A stretch of DNA of 64,000 bases from positions 2,914,001 to 2,978,000 of the forward strand of contig NZ_CP119785.1 in assembly GCF_029338235.1 (NCBI RefSeq), in the 5' to 3' direction. The position numbers and the translations under genes are program-made. The stretch's first letter is position 1. Each line of letters starts with the position of its first letter. The notes beneath the pieces were generated by a model that was given only the letters and a program-made list of their open reading frames with translations, was not told where the DNA came from and made no database searches. This DNA comes from Haloarcula rara (GTDB taxonomy: Archaea > Halobacteriota > Halobacteria > Halobacteriales > Haloarculaceae). Below are positions 29,444-38,268 of this stretch, in pieces.

Positions 29444-30712
29444 ATGAACGTACGCACTGTCGCCGACCTCGGGCCGGACGAGCGGTCGGCGCTGTTCGAC
29501 CGCGACGCCGGCGTCGAGGCGGTCCGCGACGACGTGGCCGACATCGTCGACGCCGTCAGCGAGGAGGGCGACGTGGCGCTTCGGCGCTTCGCAAGCGAGT
29601 TCGACGACGTCGAAGTGGGCAACATCGACATCACTGACGCCGCCGAGCGCGCCTACGAGGAGCTAGACGACGAGTTGGTCGCGGCAATCGAGGACGCCGC
29701 CAATAACATCCGTGCGTTCCACGAGCGCCAGCGGCCCGAGGACTGGCGCGACGACTTCGAGGGGCGGGAACTGGGCCGGCGCTTCAGCCCGCTCGACAGC
29801 GCCGGCGTCTACGCCCCCGGCGGGACCGCGGCCTATCCCTCCAGCGCCCTGATGGGCGTCATCCCCGCGAAGGTCGCCGGCGTCGAACACGTCGCCGTCG
29901 CGACGCCGCCCGCCGAGGAAGTCAACCCCGTCACGCTGGCGGCCATCCACGTCGCCGGCGCCGACGCCGTCTACCAGGTCGGCGGCGCACAGGCCATCGC
30001 CGCGCTCGCGTACGGCACCGAGACGGTCACCAGTACCGACATCGTCGTCGGGCCGGGGAACCGCTGGGTCACGGCCGCCAAGGCCGAGGTTCGGGGCGAC
30101 GTGGCCATCGACTTCCTCGCCGGTCCCAGCGAAATCATGGTCGTCGCGGACGGAGCGGCCGACCCCGAACTCGTCGCGGCCGACCTCGTCGCACAGGCCG
30201 AACACGACGAGAACGCTTCCGTCGTGGCGGTGACAGACAACGAGGAACTGGCCGAGGCCGTCGCCGAGGCCGTCGAGAGACAAGCGGCTGACCGAGAGCG
30301 CGAAGCCGTCATCCGCGGCGCGCTCGACAACGACGCCTCCGGCGTCTTCCTCGCTCGCTCGATGAGCGAAGCCGTCCTCTTCGCCGAGGAGTACGCCGCC
30401 GAGCACCTCTCCATCCAGGCCGAGGACGACGAAGCGCTGCTCGAGCGAATCCCCTCGGCGGGTTCGGTGTTTCTGGGCCCGTACAGCCCCGTCGCCGCCG
30501 GCGACTACGCCGCCGGAACCAACCACGTCCTGCCGACCGGCGGCGCCGCCCGAGTGACTGGCGGACTCTCCGTCGATACGTTCGTTCGCTCCACGACGGT
30601 CCAGCGCCTCTCGGAGGACTCCTTGGGCGAGCTGCGCGAGACGATTACGTCGCTCGCAGAGGCCGAGGGCCTCGAAGCGCACGCCGAGAGTGTCAGGAAG
30701 CGATTCGAGTAG
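29444..30712 (+). CDS. hisD: histidinol dehydrogenase
   Basis: A 422-residue NAD- and Zn-dependent enzyme for the last two steps of histidine synthesis. Signatures are YAPGGTAAYPSSALMGVIPA, VVGPGNRWVTAAKAEVRG, FLAGPSEIMVVAD, DLVAQAEHDENASVVAVT (catalytic Glu/His region) and NHVLPTGGAARVTGGL. Length and N-terminus are normal. No other his gene is in the window. A strong hairpin follows the stop codon. Confidence 0.96.
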   Translation: MNVRTVADLGPDERSALFDRDAGVEAVRDDVADIVDAVSEEGDVALRRFASEFDDVEVGNIDITDAAERAYEELDDELVAAIEDAANNIRAFHERQRPEDWRDDFEGRELGRRFSPLDSAGVYAPGGTAAYPSSALMGVIPAKVAGVEHVAVATPPAEEVNPVTLAAIHVAGADAVYQVGGAQAIAALAYGTETVTSTDIVVGPGNRWVTAAKAEVRGDVAIDFLAGPSEIMVVADGAADPELVAADLVAQAEHDENASVVAVTDNEELAEAVAEAVERQAADREREAVIRGALDNDASGVFLARSMSEAVLFAEEYAAEHLSIQAEDDEALLERIPSAGSVFLGPYSPVAAGDYAAGTNHVLPTGGAARVTGGLSVDTFVRSTTVQRLSEDSLGELRETITSLAEAEGLEAHAESVRKRFE

Positions 30713-30734
30713 CGCGGGCAGCGCCCTGCCCGCG
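30713..30734 (+). terminator. hairpin immediately after hisD
   Basis: CGCGGGCAG (30713-30721) and CTGCCCGCG (30726-30734) form a perfect 9-bp stem with a CGCC loop, starting at the base after the TAG stop. No U-run follows, so it may act as a processing or stability element rather than a classic terminator. Confidence 0.5.
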
Positions 30735-30799
30735 AAAACCCAGCGGGGAGCACAGTGACCCGCGAACAGCGAGCCAACGACCAGCGGGAGAAGGCTCGG

Positions 30800-31306
30800 T
30801 CAGCCCCCCGATGCAGTGTCGCCATCTGACGGCCGTCCCGCCCGATAGACGTAGTAGCCGACGGCGACCAGTAGCAAGCTTACGGCGAGCCACTGGAGGT
30901 TGTACTGGCCGCCCTGTGAGAGCGGCTGGTGGAGTCCGAGGAGCATGTGGTCCACGACGGCATCGAAGAGGTCGAAGACGCCCACGCCGACGAGGGCTGC
31001 CCCGGCCAGCGGCCGTATTGCGAGCGGCCTGCTCCGTTGCCGTTCGGCCCGCCAGACCAGGCCGGCGCCGACGCCGATAATCGCGAGCATCCCCAGCGAG
31101 AAGAGGCCGTCCGCGAGAACGTTTGTCCGCAGGCCCGCCACCGTGTCCATCGGGTAGCGACCGGAGAGCAGGTGGTGCCACTGCAGGACGTGGTGGAGGA
31201 CCAGTACGTCGATAAGCCCGCTGAAGCCAAAGCCGAACACGCCGGCGCCGACGACGCCCCATCTTTTCGTCGTGTGCACGTTCTCGGCGGCGGTCTGTTG
31301 ATTCAT
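30800..31306 (-). CDS. DUF2243 family membrane protein
   Basis: A 168-residue protein with four hydrophobic segments and the DUF2243 signature GFSGLIDVLVLHHVLQWHHLLSGRYP, later FDLFDAVVDHMLLGLHQ. The conserved intramembrane His residues suggest metal or haem contact; function unknown. The ATG at 31306 is chosen because the upstream in-frame extension overlaps the promoter of the divergent HesB gene. Confidence 0.85.
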   Translation of the reverse strand: MNQQTAAENVHTTKRWGVVGAGVFGFGFSGLIDVLVLHHVLQWHHLLSGRYPMDTVAGLRTNVLADGLFSLGMLAIIGVGAGLVWRAERQRSRPLAIRPLAGAALVGVGVFDLFDAVVDHMLLGLHQPLSQGGQYNLQWLAVSLLLVAVGYYVYRAGRPSDGDTASGG

Positions 31307-31427
31307 ACCCTGTGTTGCCCGGCGACGCGCTTGCCCAGCGGGCTTGCGACTGCTGTCAAGGTACACCGCCGGCGTGAGTATCGCGAGCAGCGTCAGGGTT
31401 AACAGGGTCGGGACCGCACCTAACCGT

Positions 31428-31799
31428 ATGAGCGGCACTATCGAGGGTGAGCCAGAGCTCGGCGGGGAGAACGTCGGCGTCACGGAGGCGGCCGCCGAGG
31501 AGGCACTGGACCTCATGGAGGGCGAAGGCATGGACATGGACGAGGCCGGCCTCCGGCTCTACGTCCAGCAGGGCGGCTGTGCCGGGCTCTCATACGGGAT
31601 GCGCTTCGAGCACGAACCGGAAGAGGGCGACACGATATACGAGCGAAACGGCCTGCGCGTATTCGTCGACGGCGCGAGCATCGACTACATCGAGGGCTCT
31701 GTGCTGGCCTACGAGGGCGGCCTGCAGGGCGCGGGGTTCCACGTCGAGAACCCCAACGTGGTCAGCGAGTGCGGCTGCGGCGAGTCGTTCCGAACCTGA
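31428..31799 (+). CDS. HesB/IscA-type iron-sulfur assembly protein
   Basis: A 123-residue A-type carrier. The three conserved cysteines are visible: one in LYVQQGGCAGLSYGMRFE and two in the C-terminal SECGCGESF. Such proteins receive and pass on Fe-S clusters. The ATG at 31428 gives the normal N-terminus (about 15 residues before VTEAAAEEALDLM). It converges on the dodecin gene with no gap. Confidence 0.92.
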   Translation: MSGTIEGEPELGGENVGVTEAAAEEALDLMEGEGMDMDEAGLRLYVQQGGCAGLSYGMRFEHEPEEGDTIYERNGLRVFVDGASIDYIEGSVLAYEGGLQGAGFHVENPNVVSECGCGESFRT

Positions 31800-32000
31800 T
31801 TACTCTTCTAACTCAAAGGCGACTGTCACTTCCGCCTGGTACTCCCGCCCGTCGGCGCTGGCTATCTCGACGCCCAGTTCGTCCACTTCGACCCACATCA
31901 GATTGTCCAGCGTCGCCTCGGCGCGCTCGATAGCGTCGTCGGCGGCGTCGTCGAAGCTCTCCGGACTGGTCCCTATCAGCGTGATTTTCTTGAACACCAT
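31800..32000 (-). CDS. dodecin
   Basis: A 66-residue dodecin, a dodecameric flavin-binding storage protein. The pattern [46 protein letters not shown] with a later [12 protein letters not shown] is typical. The aromatic Trp (in LMWVEV) and the Gln (in YQAEV) that sandwich and hydrogen-bond the isoalloxazine ring in Halobacterium dodecin are both present. ATG at 32000. Monocistronic. Confidence 0.93.
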   Translation of the reverse strand: MVFKKITLIGTSPESFDDAADDAIERAEATLDNLMWVEVDELGVEIASADGREYQAEVTVAFELEE

Positions 32001-32044
32001 GGCGTTCTGAAACGTCGGACAGTTGAAATATAAAACTACGGTCG

Positions 32045-32704
32045 CTAGCTCGCCCGCCCGTCGAGCCACCCCTCGACGACGCCGACGACGTCGGTCAGGT
32101 GGGCGGTCCCCCAGATGGCGACGATGACGGCGCCGATGCTGTCAAAGACGAGGTCGAGCATCGTGTCTTCCAGCCCGAACTGGGTGAGGACCGCCGTGTT
32201 CCCGGTCGCGTCGGCCGCGAGTCCGATGGTGAACTCGAGGACCTCCCAGACGACGCCGAAGGCCATGACGAACATGAGAATGAACACGAACATGAACCGC
32301 GGCGGGACGTAGATATCCTCCGAGTGTCGGTCGAGCGCCCGCACGGTCGTGTAGCCGATAGCGGCGACGATAGACGACGAGAGGGCGTGGGTCAGGTGGT
32401 CCCACCACCAGATGGTCTTGTAGAAGTTCGCGTCCGCCCACGGGAGCCCGATGACGCCGACGGCGTGGAGGAAGACGGCGGTCGTAATCCACAGCGTCAG
32501 CGCGGGGTCGAGCGCGATGCCGTAGTCCCGTTCGAGCAGTGCCGGAAGCTGGGTGACCAGCAGGCCGACGCCAGTGTTGACGATGACGCCCGTACTGCCC
32601 GTGAGGATACCGATAGCGAGGATGACCACCAGTAGGACCTCCATCACATACGTCGCCTGGCGCTGGCGACGCGGGCCGATGCCGAGTTGGTCGCGGACCC
32701 TCAC
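32045..32704 (-). CDS. VanZ-like/DUF2238-type membrane protein
   Basis: About 219 residues with five or six hydrophobic segments and charged intramembrane motifs ([29 protein letters not shown]), as in VanZ-like and DUF2238 proteins. The GTG start at 32704 overlaps the TGA of the upstream gene (GTGA); an internal ATG would remove the cytoplasmic N-terminus. It is translationally coupled to its upstream partner. Function unknown. Confidence 0.75.
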   Translation of the reverse strand: MRVRDQLGIGPRRQRQATYVMEVLLVVILAIGILTGSTGVIVNTGVGLLVTQLPALLERDYGIALDPALTLWITTAVFLHAVGVIGLPWADANFYKTIWWWDHLTHALSSSIVAAIGYTTVRALDRHSEDIYVPPRFMFVFILMFVMAFGVVWEVLEFTIGLAADATGNTAVLTQFGLEDTMLDLVFDSIGAVIVAIWGTAHLTDVVGVVEGWLDGRAS

Positions 32705-33315
32705 GCCTGTACCTCCTCGGGGACGCGCGCGGTGCCTATCTGGCGACCGACGTAGACGGCAAAGAGCAGGCCCGCACCGACCCCGGCGATGGTCGAGGCG
32801 ACGAACTCCCACATCAGGGCTTCCTCGATAGCGTGCTCGGTGAGCGCGGGGTCGAGGATGAACGTCGTCCCGAACAGCCGGTCGGCGCCCCAGCGGAGGA
32901 CGGCCCAGACGCCGGCCGTGGCCAGCGTCGACACGCCCACGAAGACGACGGCGAAACGGGGCGTCATCTTCACCGGCGTGAACAGCTGTAGCTCGACGGC
33001 GACGATGAGTGCGATGGCGGCCACCGAGAGGTACGTCGCGAGGTTGCCGGTCACCGGCACCGTCGCGAACAGTCGCCCGACGACCGGGAGGGCCGCCAGC
33101 AGCAGAATTTCCCAGGGTAACATCGCCTGGGCGTTTCTGTACGAGAGGGGGGGCAAGAGGACGATACCCGCCAGCGCAACGGCGAAGGCCGTCGCCAGCA
33201 GTTCACTCGCGACGACGCTTCCCACGACGACTGCCAGTACCAGCGTGACGACCAGCCACGCGAGGACGGCGTTGGTCCGCCTGTCGCGCAACAGCACCGT
33301 CACGTCTGCGCTCAT
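32701..33315 (-). CDS. polytopic membrane protein of unknown function
   Basis: A 204-residue protein with six hydrophobic stretches starting MSADVTVLLRDRRTNAVLAWLV. It forms a coupled pair with the downstream VanZ-like gene (GTGA overlap), suggesting the two products act together in the membrane. I do not recognise a family. Confidence 0.75.
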   Translation of the reverse strand: MSADVTVLLRDRRTNAVLAWLVVTLVLAVVVGSVVASELLATAFAVALAGIVLLPPLSYRNAQAMLPWEILLLAALPVVGRLFATVPVTGNLATYLSVAAIALIVAVELQLFTPVKMTPRFAVVFVGVSTLATAGVWAVLRWGADRLFGTTFILDPALTEHAIEEALMWEFVASTIAGVGAGLLFAVYVGRQIGTARVPEEVQA

Positions 33316-33438
33316 GCCACCCACGTCAGGGCGAGCGTGCAAAACACTGTCGCCGTCGTACGGATTGTCGTCGCGGTGTACTGATATGTGCAGGCTCGGA
33401 GGGCAGTACTATCCGGAAAGAGGAGACACCTGTCCGCC

Positions 33439-34353
33439 TCACAGGACACCGTAGGCTATCGCGTACGCGACGGCGCCGACGGTGACGGCGGCCAGTCCGG
33501 TGACCGCCATCCGAAGGGGGTCGAACTCGCGACCCAGCGTGCGCACTGGCGCGCCGACCACGCCGACAGCGAGGACGCTGAAGACGAAGTGGGCGGACTG
33601 CTCCAGCGTCGGTGCGGGCAACAGCAGGGCGGCCACGGCATAGCCCGCACCGAGCGAGGCTCGCGGGCTGACCAGCGACGGTAGTCCCCGGTCGGTCAGC
33701 CGGGCGTACGCCAGGACGGCCAGCCAGATGGCAGCGAGTTCGACCGCGAAGGCCGCGAGTAGCTGTCCCGTCGGGTCCGGATGTAACGCCACGCGTTCGG
33801 TCACGAGGACCACATCGAACGGGTACAGGAACGGCGGTGGGGAGCCGGTAAAGAGGTCGCCGAACGGATGCGAGAGGAGGCCGACCAGTGCGGCACCCAG
33901 CAGCGGTCGGGGCGAGACCCCCTGCCGGTTCGCGATGGCGGCGACGACGAACCCCGAGACGGTAAACACCAGTACGACGGCGCCGCCGACGGCGCCGCTG
34001 ACAAGCGAGCCGACGAAGACCAGCACGACGGCGAGCGAGAGCGAGAGGGCACGTGCCGGGCGCGTCGCGACGACCCAGCAGTAGACGGCCACTGCGAGCA
34101 CCGCGCCCATCACGAGGGAGTGTGTCGGGCCGCGGTGGATGACGTTCGCCGTCTCCCAGAACACGTCCGGGCCGACTGTCTGGGCCGACCGTAACAGGAG
34201 TCCGATAGGCGCGTATACCACGTCGACGTCCGGCACAGCGGCAAACAGCCCAGCGACGAGACCGTAGCGCAGCGCCCGCTCGCGGGGGACAGCAAACCGT
34301 TCAGCCAGGGCCACGGCGAGGGCAAAGGCCAGCAGTGCGTGGCCGATGAACAT
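33439..34353 (-). CDS. DUF457 (YdjM-like) membrane-bound metal-dependent hydrolase
   Basis: A 304-residue membrane protein. The N-terminal FIGHALLAFALAVALAERF and later VPDVDVVYAP, HRGPTHSLVMGAVLA and LLSHPFGDLFTGSPPPFLYPF segments reproduce the DUF457 pattern of His/Asp residues (H...D...HRxxTHS...HxxxD) thought to bind metal near the membrane surface. The substrate is unknown. Stand-alone. Confidence 0.87.
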   Translation of the reverse strand: MFIGHALLAFALAVALAERFAVPRERALRYGLVAGLFAAVPDVDVVYAPIGLLLRSAQTVGPDVFWETANVIHRGPTHSLVMGAVLAVAVYCWVVATRPARALSLSLAVVLVFVGSLVSGAVGGAVVLVFTVSGFVVAAIANRQGVSPRPLLGAALVGLLSHPFGDLFTGSPPPFLYPFDVVLVTERVALHPDPTGQLLAAFAVELAAIWLAVLAYARLTDRGLPSLVSPRASLGAGYAVAALLLPAPTLEQSAHFVFSVLAVGVVGAPVRTLGREFDPLRMAVTGLAAVTVGAVAYAIAYGVL

Positions 34354-34484
34354 AGACTCAGTTGGCCGTCAACAGATATAAATATCCCGTGTCAACGGCT
34401 GTGACACCTGAAACCGGACGCACTCTGAACTGGGCTTCGTCCAGTTGTCCGCTAGCTCGCCGTTTGCCCGGACGACGGTGTCGG

Positions 34485-34781
34485 CTACGGTCTGACGACG
34501 TCGTAGCCGCCGTCCTCGCGGACGCCGATGACCGCCCAGTCGTAGCCGACGTCCATCCGCGAGAGTCGGTGGCCGACTTCCGGGGCCTCGGCTGCCTTCG
34601 CCACGAAACAGTGCATCTCTCCCGATTCCGGGAACGCTGTGTCGCCTTCGAGCACTGTCACGCCCACCTCTCGCCACTTATGGGCTGCCCGTAGTCCGTT
34701 CTCAGTGCGCGACACCGTGTACCCGATATCGTCGAATATCGACCGAGCCCGCTCGTCTAGTGATGTGCTAACGGCCGCCAT
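34485..34781 (-). CDS. small conserved haloarchaeal protein
   Basis: A 98-residue soluble protein, MAAVSTSLDERARSIFDDIG to the C-terminal DWAVIGVREDGGYDVVRP, with a predicted alpha/beta composition. It resembles halobacterial DUF7116-type proteins, but I am unsure of the family. Co-directional with the DUF5816-like gene upstream. Confidence 0.65.
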   Translation of the reverse strand: MAAVSTSLDERARSIFDDIGYTVSRTENGLRAAHKWREVGVTVLEGDTAFPESGEMHCFVAKAAEAPEVGHRLSRMDVGYDWAVIGVREDGGYDVVRP

Positions 34782-34853
34782 CTGTGAACCCCTACCAGTG
34801 GGTGGGTGATAAACGTTCCCACTAGAAAAACCGCTGACATCAGGGGGGCCTGA

Positions 34854-35093
34854 CTACTCGTGGGCCGCGTCCCACTCGTCGGCCTTCTTGAGGTTGCTAC
34901 AGTCGTTACAGCGGATGCGCCCCATCGAGTCCATGGCGTTGTTGAACGTCTCGCAGTTGTCACAGAAGTAGCCCCACCGCCGCTCGCGTTCGTCGTCGAG
35001 ATAGACGACGTAGAAGGGGCCTTTCGTCCCGATGTCTCCGTCCTCGCGGTCGACGTAGAGGGTCCGGCCGTCCGGACCTGTGCGTTCGTCCAT
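34854..35093 (-). CDS. DUF5816-like zinc-ribbon protein
   Basis: A 79-residue protein with one zinc-ribbon-like four-cysteine set: WGYFCDNCETFNNAMDSMGRIRCNDCSNL. The N-terminus (GPDGRTLYVDREDGDIGTKGPFYVVY) fits the halobacterial DUF5816 family. The ATG at 35093 is chosen; the upstream extension reads into non-coding sequence. Function unknown. Confidence 0.72.
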   Translation of the reverse strand: MDERTGPDGRTLYVDREDGDIGTKGPFYVVYLDDERERRWGYFCDNCETFNNAMDSMGRIRCNDCSNLKKADEWDAAHE

Positions 35094-35200
35094 AGCGGCC
35101 TGTGGTGAGCCAGGTGGGTAAAGGGTATGGGACACACAGCGGGCGACGGTGGCCGCCGCCGTGTGCTACGCTGTCAACCGGATTCGGCTTCGAAAGCGCT

Positions 35201-35206
35201 TTTAGG
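35201..35206 (+). promoter_or_regulatory. rpl7ae: TATA-like element for the rpl7ae operon
   Basis: TTTAGG, preceded by a purine-rich BRE-like CGAAAG. Transcription would start at about 35229-35231, just before the outer stem of the structured leader and about 120 nt before the ATG, whereas most haloarchaeal mRNAs are leaderless. Confidence 0.45.
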
Positions 35207-35231
35207 GCCCGTGGCACACAGACGATTACAG

Positions 35232-35344
35232 CCTGCACCGGGTTGATGATGCTCCCAGCCTTCTCAGGACCAGCACGCCACCGGGGTGTGCCGCGGGATT
35301 TCCCGCGAACGGCGGGGGAGCCTGAGCCTGCGTGCAGGAGGTGA
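35232..35344 (+). promoter_or_regulatory. rpl7ae: kink-turn-like leader of rpl7ae covering the Shine-Dalgarno
   Basis: The outer stem is CCTGCAC (35232-35238) with GTGCAGG (35332-35338). The inner stem is GCTCCC (35251-35256) with GGGAGC (35316-35321). Between them lie a box C TGATGA (35244-35249) and a box D CTGA (35322-35325), the pattern of an L7Ae-binding k-turn. Two more hairpins sit inside: GCACGCC/GGTGTGC and CGCGGG/CCCGCG. The outer stem's 3' strand overlaps the Shine-Dalgarno GGAGGTGA (35337-35344), eight bases before the ATG. Confidence 0.7.
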
Positions 35345-35351
35345 CCAACAC

Positions 35352-35714
35352 ATGCCAGTATACGTAGATTTCGACGTTCCGGCCGACCTCGAGGACGACG
35401 CTCTCGAGGCGCTGGAAGTCGCACGAGACACAGGCACAGTCAAGAAAGGAACCAACGAGACGACCAAGGCCGTCGAACGGGGCTCTGCCGAGCTCGTCTT
35501 CGTCGCCGAGGACGTCCAGCCCGAGGAAATCGTCATGCACATCCCCGAGCTGGCCGACGAGAAGGGCGTTTCCTTCATATTCGTCGAGCAGCAGGACGAC
35601 CTGGGCCACGCCGCCGGGCTCGAAGTCGGCTCCGCCGCCGCCGCTATCACCGACGCCGGTGAGGCCGAGGCCGACGTCGAGGACATCGCCGACAAGGTCG
35701 AGGAGCTCCGCTGA
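35352..35714 (+). CDS. rpl7ae: 50S ribosomal protein L7Ae
   Basis: A 120-residue L7Ae/L8e protein, a k-turn binder found in the ribosome, box C/D and H/ACA RNPs and RNase P. Signatures are [28 protein letters not shown] and the C-terminal [16 protein letters not shown]. The ATG at 35352 is set by a strong Shine-Dalgarno at 35337-35344. First gene of rpl7ae-rps28e-rpl24e-ndk; gaps are 2-28 bp. Confidence 0.97.
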   Translation: MPVYVDFDVPADLEDDALEALEVARDTGTVKKGTNETTKAVERGSAELVFVAEDVQPEEIVMHIPELADEKGVSFIFVEQQDDLGHAAGLEVGSAAAAITDAGEAEADVEDIADKVEELR

Positions 35715-35725
35715 GGTGACCAAAG

Positions 35726-35953
35726 ATGAGTGCTGAGGAATCCGAAAGTAGCGGCGCCACGTCGGCCGAGGTCATCGAGATCGTCGGCAAGACGGGGATG
35801 CACGGCGAGGCCATGCAGGTCAAGTGCCGCATCCGCGAGGGCGAGAACCAGGGCCGGATCATCACCCGGAACGTCCTCGGTCCCGTCCGCGAGGGCGACA
35901 TCCTCCAGCTCCGTGAGACGGCCCGCGAAGCCGACTCCATCGGAGGACAATAA
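35726..35953 (+). CDS. rps28e: 30S ribosomal protein S28e
   Basis: A 75-residue OB-fold ribosomal protein. The signature [39 protein letters not shown] matches S28e, and a 12-residue acidic N-terminal extension is present. It starts 11 bp after rpl7ae and ends 2 bp before rpl24e, as in other archaeal operons. Confidence 0.97.
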   Translation: MSAEESESSGATSAEVIEIVGKTGMHGEAMQVKCRIREGENQGRIITRNVLGPVREGDILQLRETAREADSIGGQ

Positions 35954-35955
35954 CG

Positions 35956-36345
35956 ATGCCCCGAACCCGAGAATGTGACTACTGTGGGCAGGACATCGAG
36001 CCCGGCACGGGTACGATGCTCGTCCACAACGACGGCTCGACCACGCACTTCTGTTCCTCGAAGTGCGAGAACAACGCCGACCTGGGCCGCGAGGCCCGGA
36101 ACCTCGGCTGGACCGACGCCGGCCGACAGACCACCGCGGCCGAGCAGCAGGCGGCCGAAGAGGCCGCAGAGGAAGCGGAAGCCGAAGCGGCTGCCCAGGC
36201 GGAAGCCGAGGAAGCTGCGGACGACGCTGCTGACGAGGAGAGCGACTCCGAGGACGAAACGACCGAGAGCGACGACGCAGACGCAGACGAGTCCGCCGCC
36301 GACGACGCGGACGACGAGGAAGAAGCTGAAGAAGCCGAAGCATAA
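35956..36345 (+). CDS. rpl24e: 50S ribosomal protein L24e with long acidic tail
   Basis: The first 60 residues are L24e with its zinc site (CDYCGQDIEPGTGTMLVH and FCSSKCENNADL). The family normally ends near there, but this protein continues for about 65 residues of almost pure Ala/Glu/Asp (AAEEAAEEAEAEAAAQAEAE and on). Such tails are known on some haloarchaeal ribosomal proteins and probably aid solubility at high salt. Third gene of the operon, 28 bp before ndk. Confidence 0.95.
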   Translation: MPRTRECDYCGQDIEPGTGTMLVHNDGSTTHFCSSKCENNADLGREARNLGWTDAGRQTTAAEQQAAEEAAEEAEAEAAAQAEAEEAADDAADEESDSEDETTESDDADADESAADDADDEEEAEEAEA

Positions 36346-36373
36346 AGCCATCGGCGTTCGACTTTTTTCGTAG

Positions 36374-36838
36374 ATGCCTGAAACAGAGCGTACCTTCGTC
36401 ATGGTCAAACCGGACGGTGTCCAGCGCGGGCTCATCAGCGAGATACTCGAACGGTTCGAGAACCGCGGCCTGAAAATCGTCGGCGCGAAGTTCATGCAGC
36501 TGGAGCGTGAGCTCGCCGAACAACATTACGCAGAACACGAGGGCAAGCCCTTCTACGACTCGCTCGTCGAGTTCATCACCTCCGGTCCCGTCTTCGCTTT
36601 GGTCCTGGACGGGCAGGACGCCACCCGCCAGGTCCGCCGGATGATGGGTGCGACGGACCCGGCGGAGGCCGCGCCCGGCACCATCCGCGGTGACTACGGG
36701 CTGGACCTGGGTCGCAACGTCATCCACGGCTCCGACCACGAGGACGAGGGAGCCAACGAGCGCGAAATCGAGCTGTTTTTCGACGAGGACGAGCTCGTCG
36801 AGTGGGACAAGATAGACGGCTCCTGGCTCTACGAGTAG
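36374..36838 (+). CDS. ndk: nucleoside diphosphate kinase
   Basis: A 154-residue enzyme that balances NTP pools. Signatures are [19 protein letters not shown] near the N-terminus and [13 protein letters not shown] carrying the active-site His. Last gene of the L7Ae operon; linkage of ndk to rpl24e is common in archaea. Confidence 0.97.
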   Translation: MPETERTFVMVKPDGVQRGLISEILERFENRGLKIVGAKFMQLERELAEQHYAEHEGKPFYDSLVEFITSGPVFALVLDGQDATRQVRRMMGATDPAEAAPGTIRGDYGLDLGRNVIHGSDHEDEGANEREIELFFDEDELVEWDKIDGSWLYE

Positions 36839-36875
36839 CGAACTCATTTTCAGGCCGGAGACCGTACCCTCGCCC

Positions 36876-37115
36876 ATGAGTCGCACACTCTATCAGCTCG
36901 ACGGCTGTCCCTACTGCGAGAAAGTGGCCGACCGGCTGGACGAACTGGGCCTCGACTACGAGAGCGAGTGGGTCGAGGCGCTGCACTCGGAGCGCGACGA
37001 GGTCAAGCGGGTCTCGGGACAGCGGGCGGTCCCGGTGCTGGTCGACGAGGACCGCGGTGTCACGATGGCCGAGTCCGACCGCATCCTGGAGTTCGTCGAG
37101 CGGTCCTACGTCTAG
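36876..37115 (+). CDS. glutaredoxin/GST N-terminal-like thioredoxin-fold protein
   Basis: A 79-residue one-domain thioredoxin-fold protein. YQLDGCPYCEKVADRLDELG gives the CPYC redox centre, and AVPVLVDEDRGVTMAESDRILEFVE gives the cis-Pro and the ESDxI loop of GST-N and glutaredoxin domains. Haloarchaea use gamma-glutamylcysteine rather than glutathione, so that thiol is the likely partner. Its stop overlaps that of the convergent msrB. Confidence 0.9.
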   Translation: MSRTLYQLDGCPYCEKVADRLDELGLDYESEWVEALHSERDEVKRVSGQRAVPVLVDEDRGVTMAESDRILEFVERSYV

Positions 37116-37519
37116 TCTTCGCTCTCGAACTCCAGGGCCGCGCCGTTGATGCAGTAGCGCTTGCCGGTGGGCTCGGGGCCGTCGTCGAAGACGTGGCCCA
37201 GGTGTCCCCCGCAGTTGGCACAGACGACTTCGGTCCGGCGCATTCCGTGGCTCTCGTCGAGTCGGGTCTCGACGGTGCCCTCGTCGTAGACATCCCAGAA
37301 ACTTGGCCACCCGGTACCGGACTCGAACTTCTCTTCACTGTCGAACAGCGCTGTCCCACAGCCCGCACAGGTGAACACGCCGTCGTCTTTGGTGTCCAGC
37401 AGGTCGCTGCTGAACCGGGGTTCGGTCCCGGCTTCCCTGAGGATACGGTACTCTTCGTCGGTGAGGAGCTCGCGCCACTCTTCGTCGTTGTTCGGCACGT
37501 TATCGGCCTGTTCGCTCAT
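37112..37519 (-). CDS. msrB: peptide-methionine (R)-S-oxide reductase
   Basis: A 135-residue MsrB repairing methionine-R-sulfoxide. Two CxxC zinc pairs (FTCAGCGTALF and VVCANCGGHLGHVF) and the core GTGWPSFWDVYDEG are clear, with HLGHVFDDGPEPTGKRYCINGAAL holding the catalytic Cys. The ATG at 37519 starts MSEQADNVPNNDEEWRELL. It converges on the glutaredoxin-like gene, which could supply reducing power. Confidence 0.96.
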   Translation of the reverse strand: MSEQADNVPNNDEEWRELLTDEEYRILREAGTEPRFSSDLLDTKDDGVFTCAGCGTALFDSEEKFESGTGWPSFWDVYDEGTVETRLDESHGMRRTEVVCANCGGHLGHVFDDGPEPTGKRYCINGAALEFESED

Positions 37520-37626
37520 ACACGGGGTACGTACTGGAGGCTCATAAGCCCACGTCGGCAGGCTCCCGTGTGCCGGCTGTTTGGAAGGAGCGTTCGAGAA
37601 CGCAGCGGAGGAACTCGTCGGCGCTG

Positions 37627-38124
37627 TCACGCTCCGGGTCCCTGCCACGCCCCGAGGACGGCGGTGTCGCCGTCGGCAGGCTCGACCCAGACGACGCGGA
37701 TGGTCCCGCTGTCGAGCGTGGAGTCGTCGCCGACGACCGTGAACTCCGAGCCCTGCTCGATAGCGCCTCCGACCCACTCACTCCCGGCTGCAGTGCTGTC
37801 GAGGGCGTAGGACTGGATTCCGGAGCTTCGCAGTCTCCCGCTGTCGTTGCCCGGTGCCGGCCGGAACTGCCTGTCGGCTCTGACTTCGACGGTACTCGGG
37901 TCGAGCGTCTCGCCGCTCTCGTGGACGATTGTCAGATTCCCGTTCCCCACCTGTGAGTACTCGTAGGTGAACTCCACCTCCGGCGGTGTGGTATCTGTCC
38001 GGTCCCCCAGCCCGATGACGAACGCTGCGGTGGTGACCGCCAGCACTATTGAGATGGCGATCAGCAGAGTGGCCCCCACCACTTGCGATACCTCGCCCTC
38101 GCCATTGAACAGCTTCCTCCCCAT
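37627..38124 (-). CDS. archaeal type IV pilin-like protein
   Basis: A 165-residue protein with a class III signal: a short charged N-terminus (MGRKLFNGEGEVSQVVGATL), then a hydrophobic H-domain (LLIAISIVLAVTTAAFVIGLGD) and a beta-rich extracellular part. This matches the archaeal Pilin_N (DUF1628) family processed by PibD-type peptidase. No pilus assembly ATPase is in the window, so it may be a lone minor pilin. An A/T-rich promoter region lies upstream. Confidence 0.87.
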   Translation of the reverse strand: MGRKLFNGEGEVSQVVGATLLIAISIVLAVTTAAFVIGLGDRTDTTPPEVEFTYEYSQVGNGNLTIVHESGETLDPSTVEVRADRQFRPAPGNDSGRLRSSGIQSYALDSTAAGSEWVGGAIEQGSEFTVVGDDSTLDSGTIRVVWVEPADGDTAVLGAWQGPGA

Positions 38125-38268
38125 TCACTAACAAGTATTTGTCCCAACTATTATAAATTCTGCTAAACCTATATTAAATTTATTTCGGTCGTTCAGCGAA
38201 CGGCGAGCTGGCGGGCTAGCAACGATTCGCCCGATATCGCGCTCGTGTCGCGAGGGAGCGACGATGGG

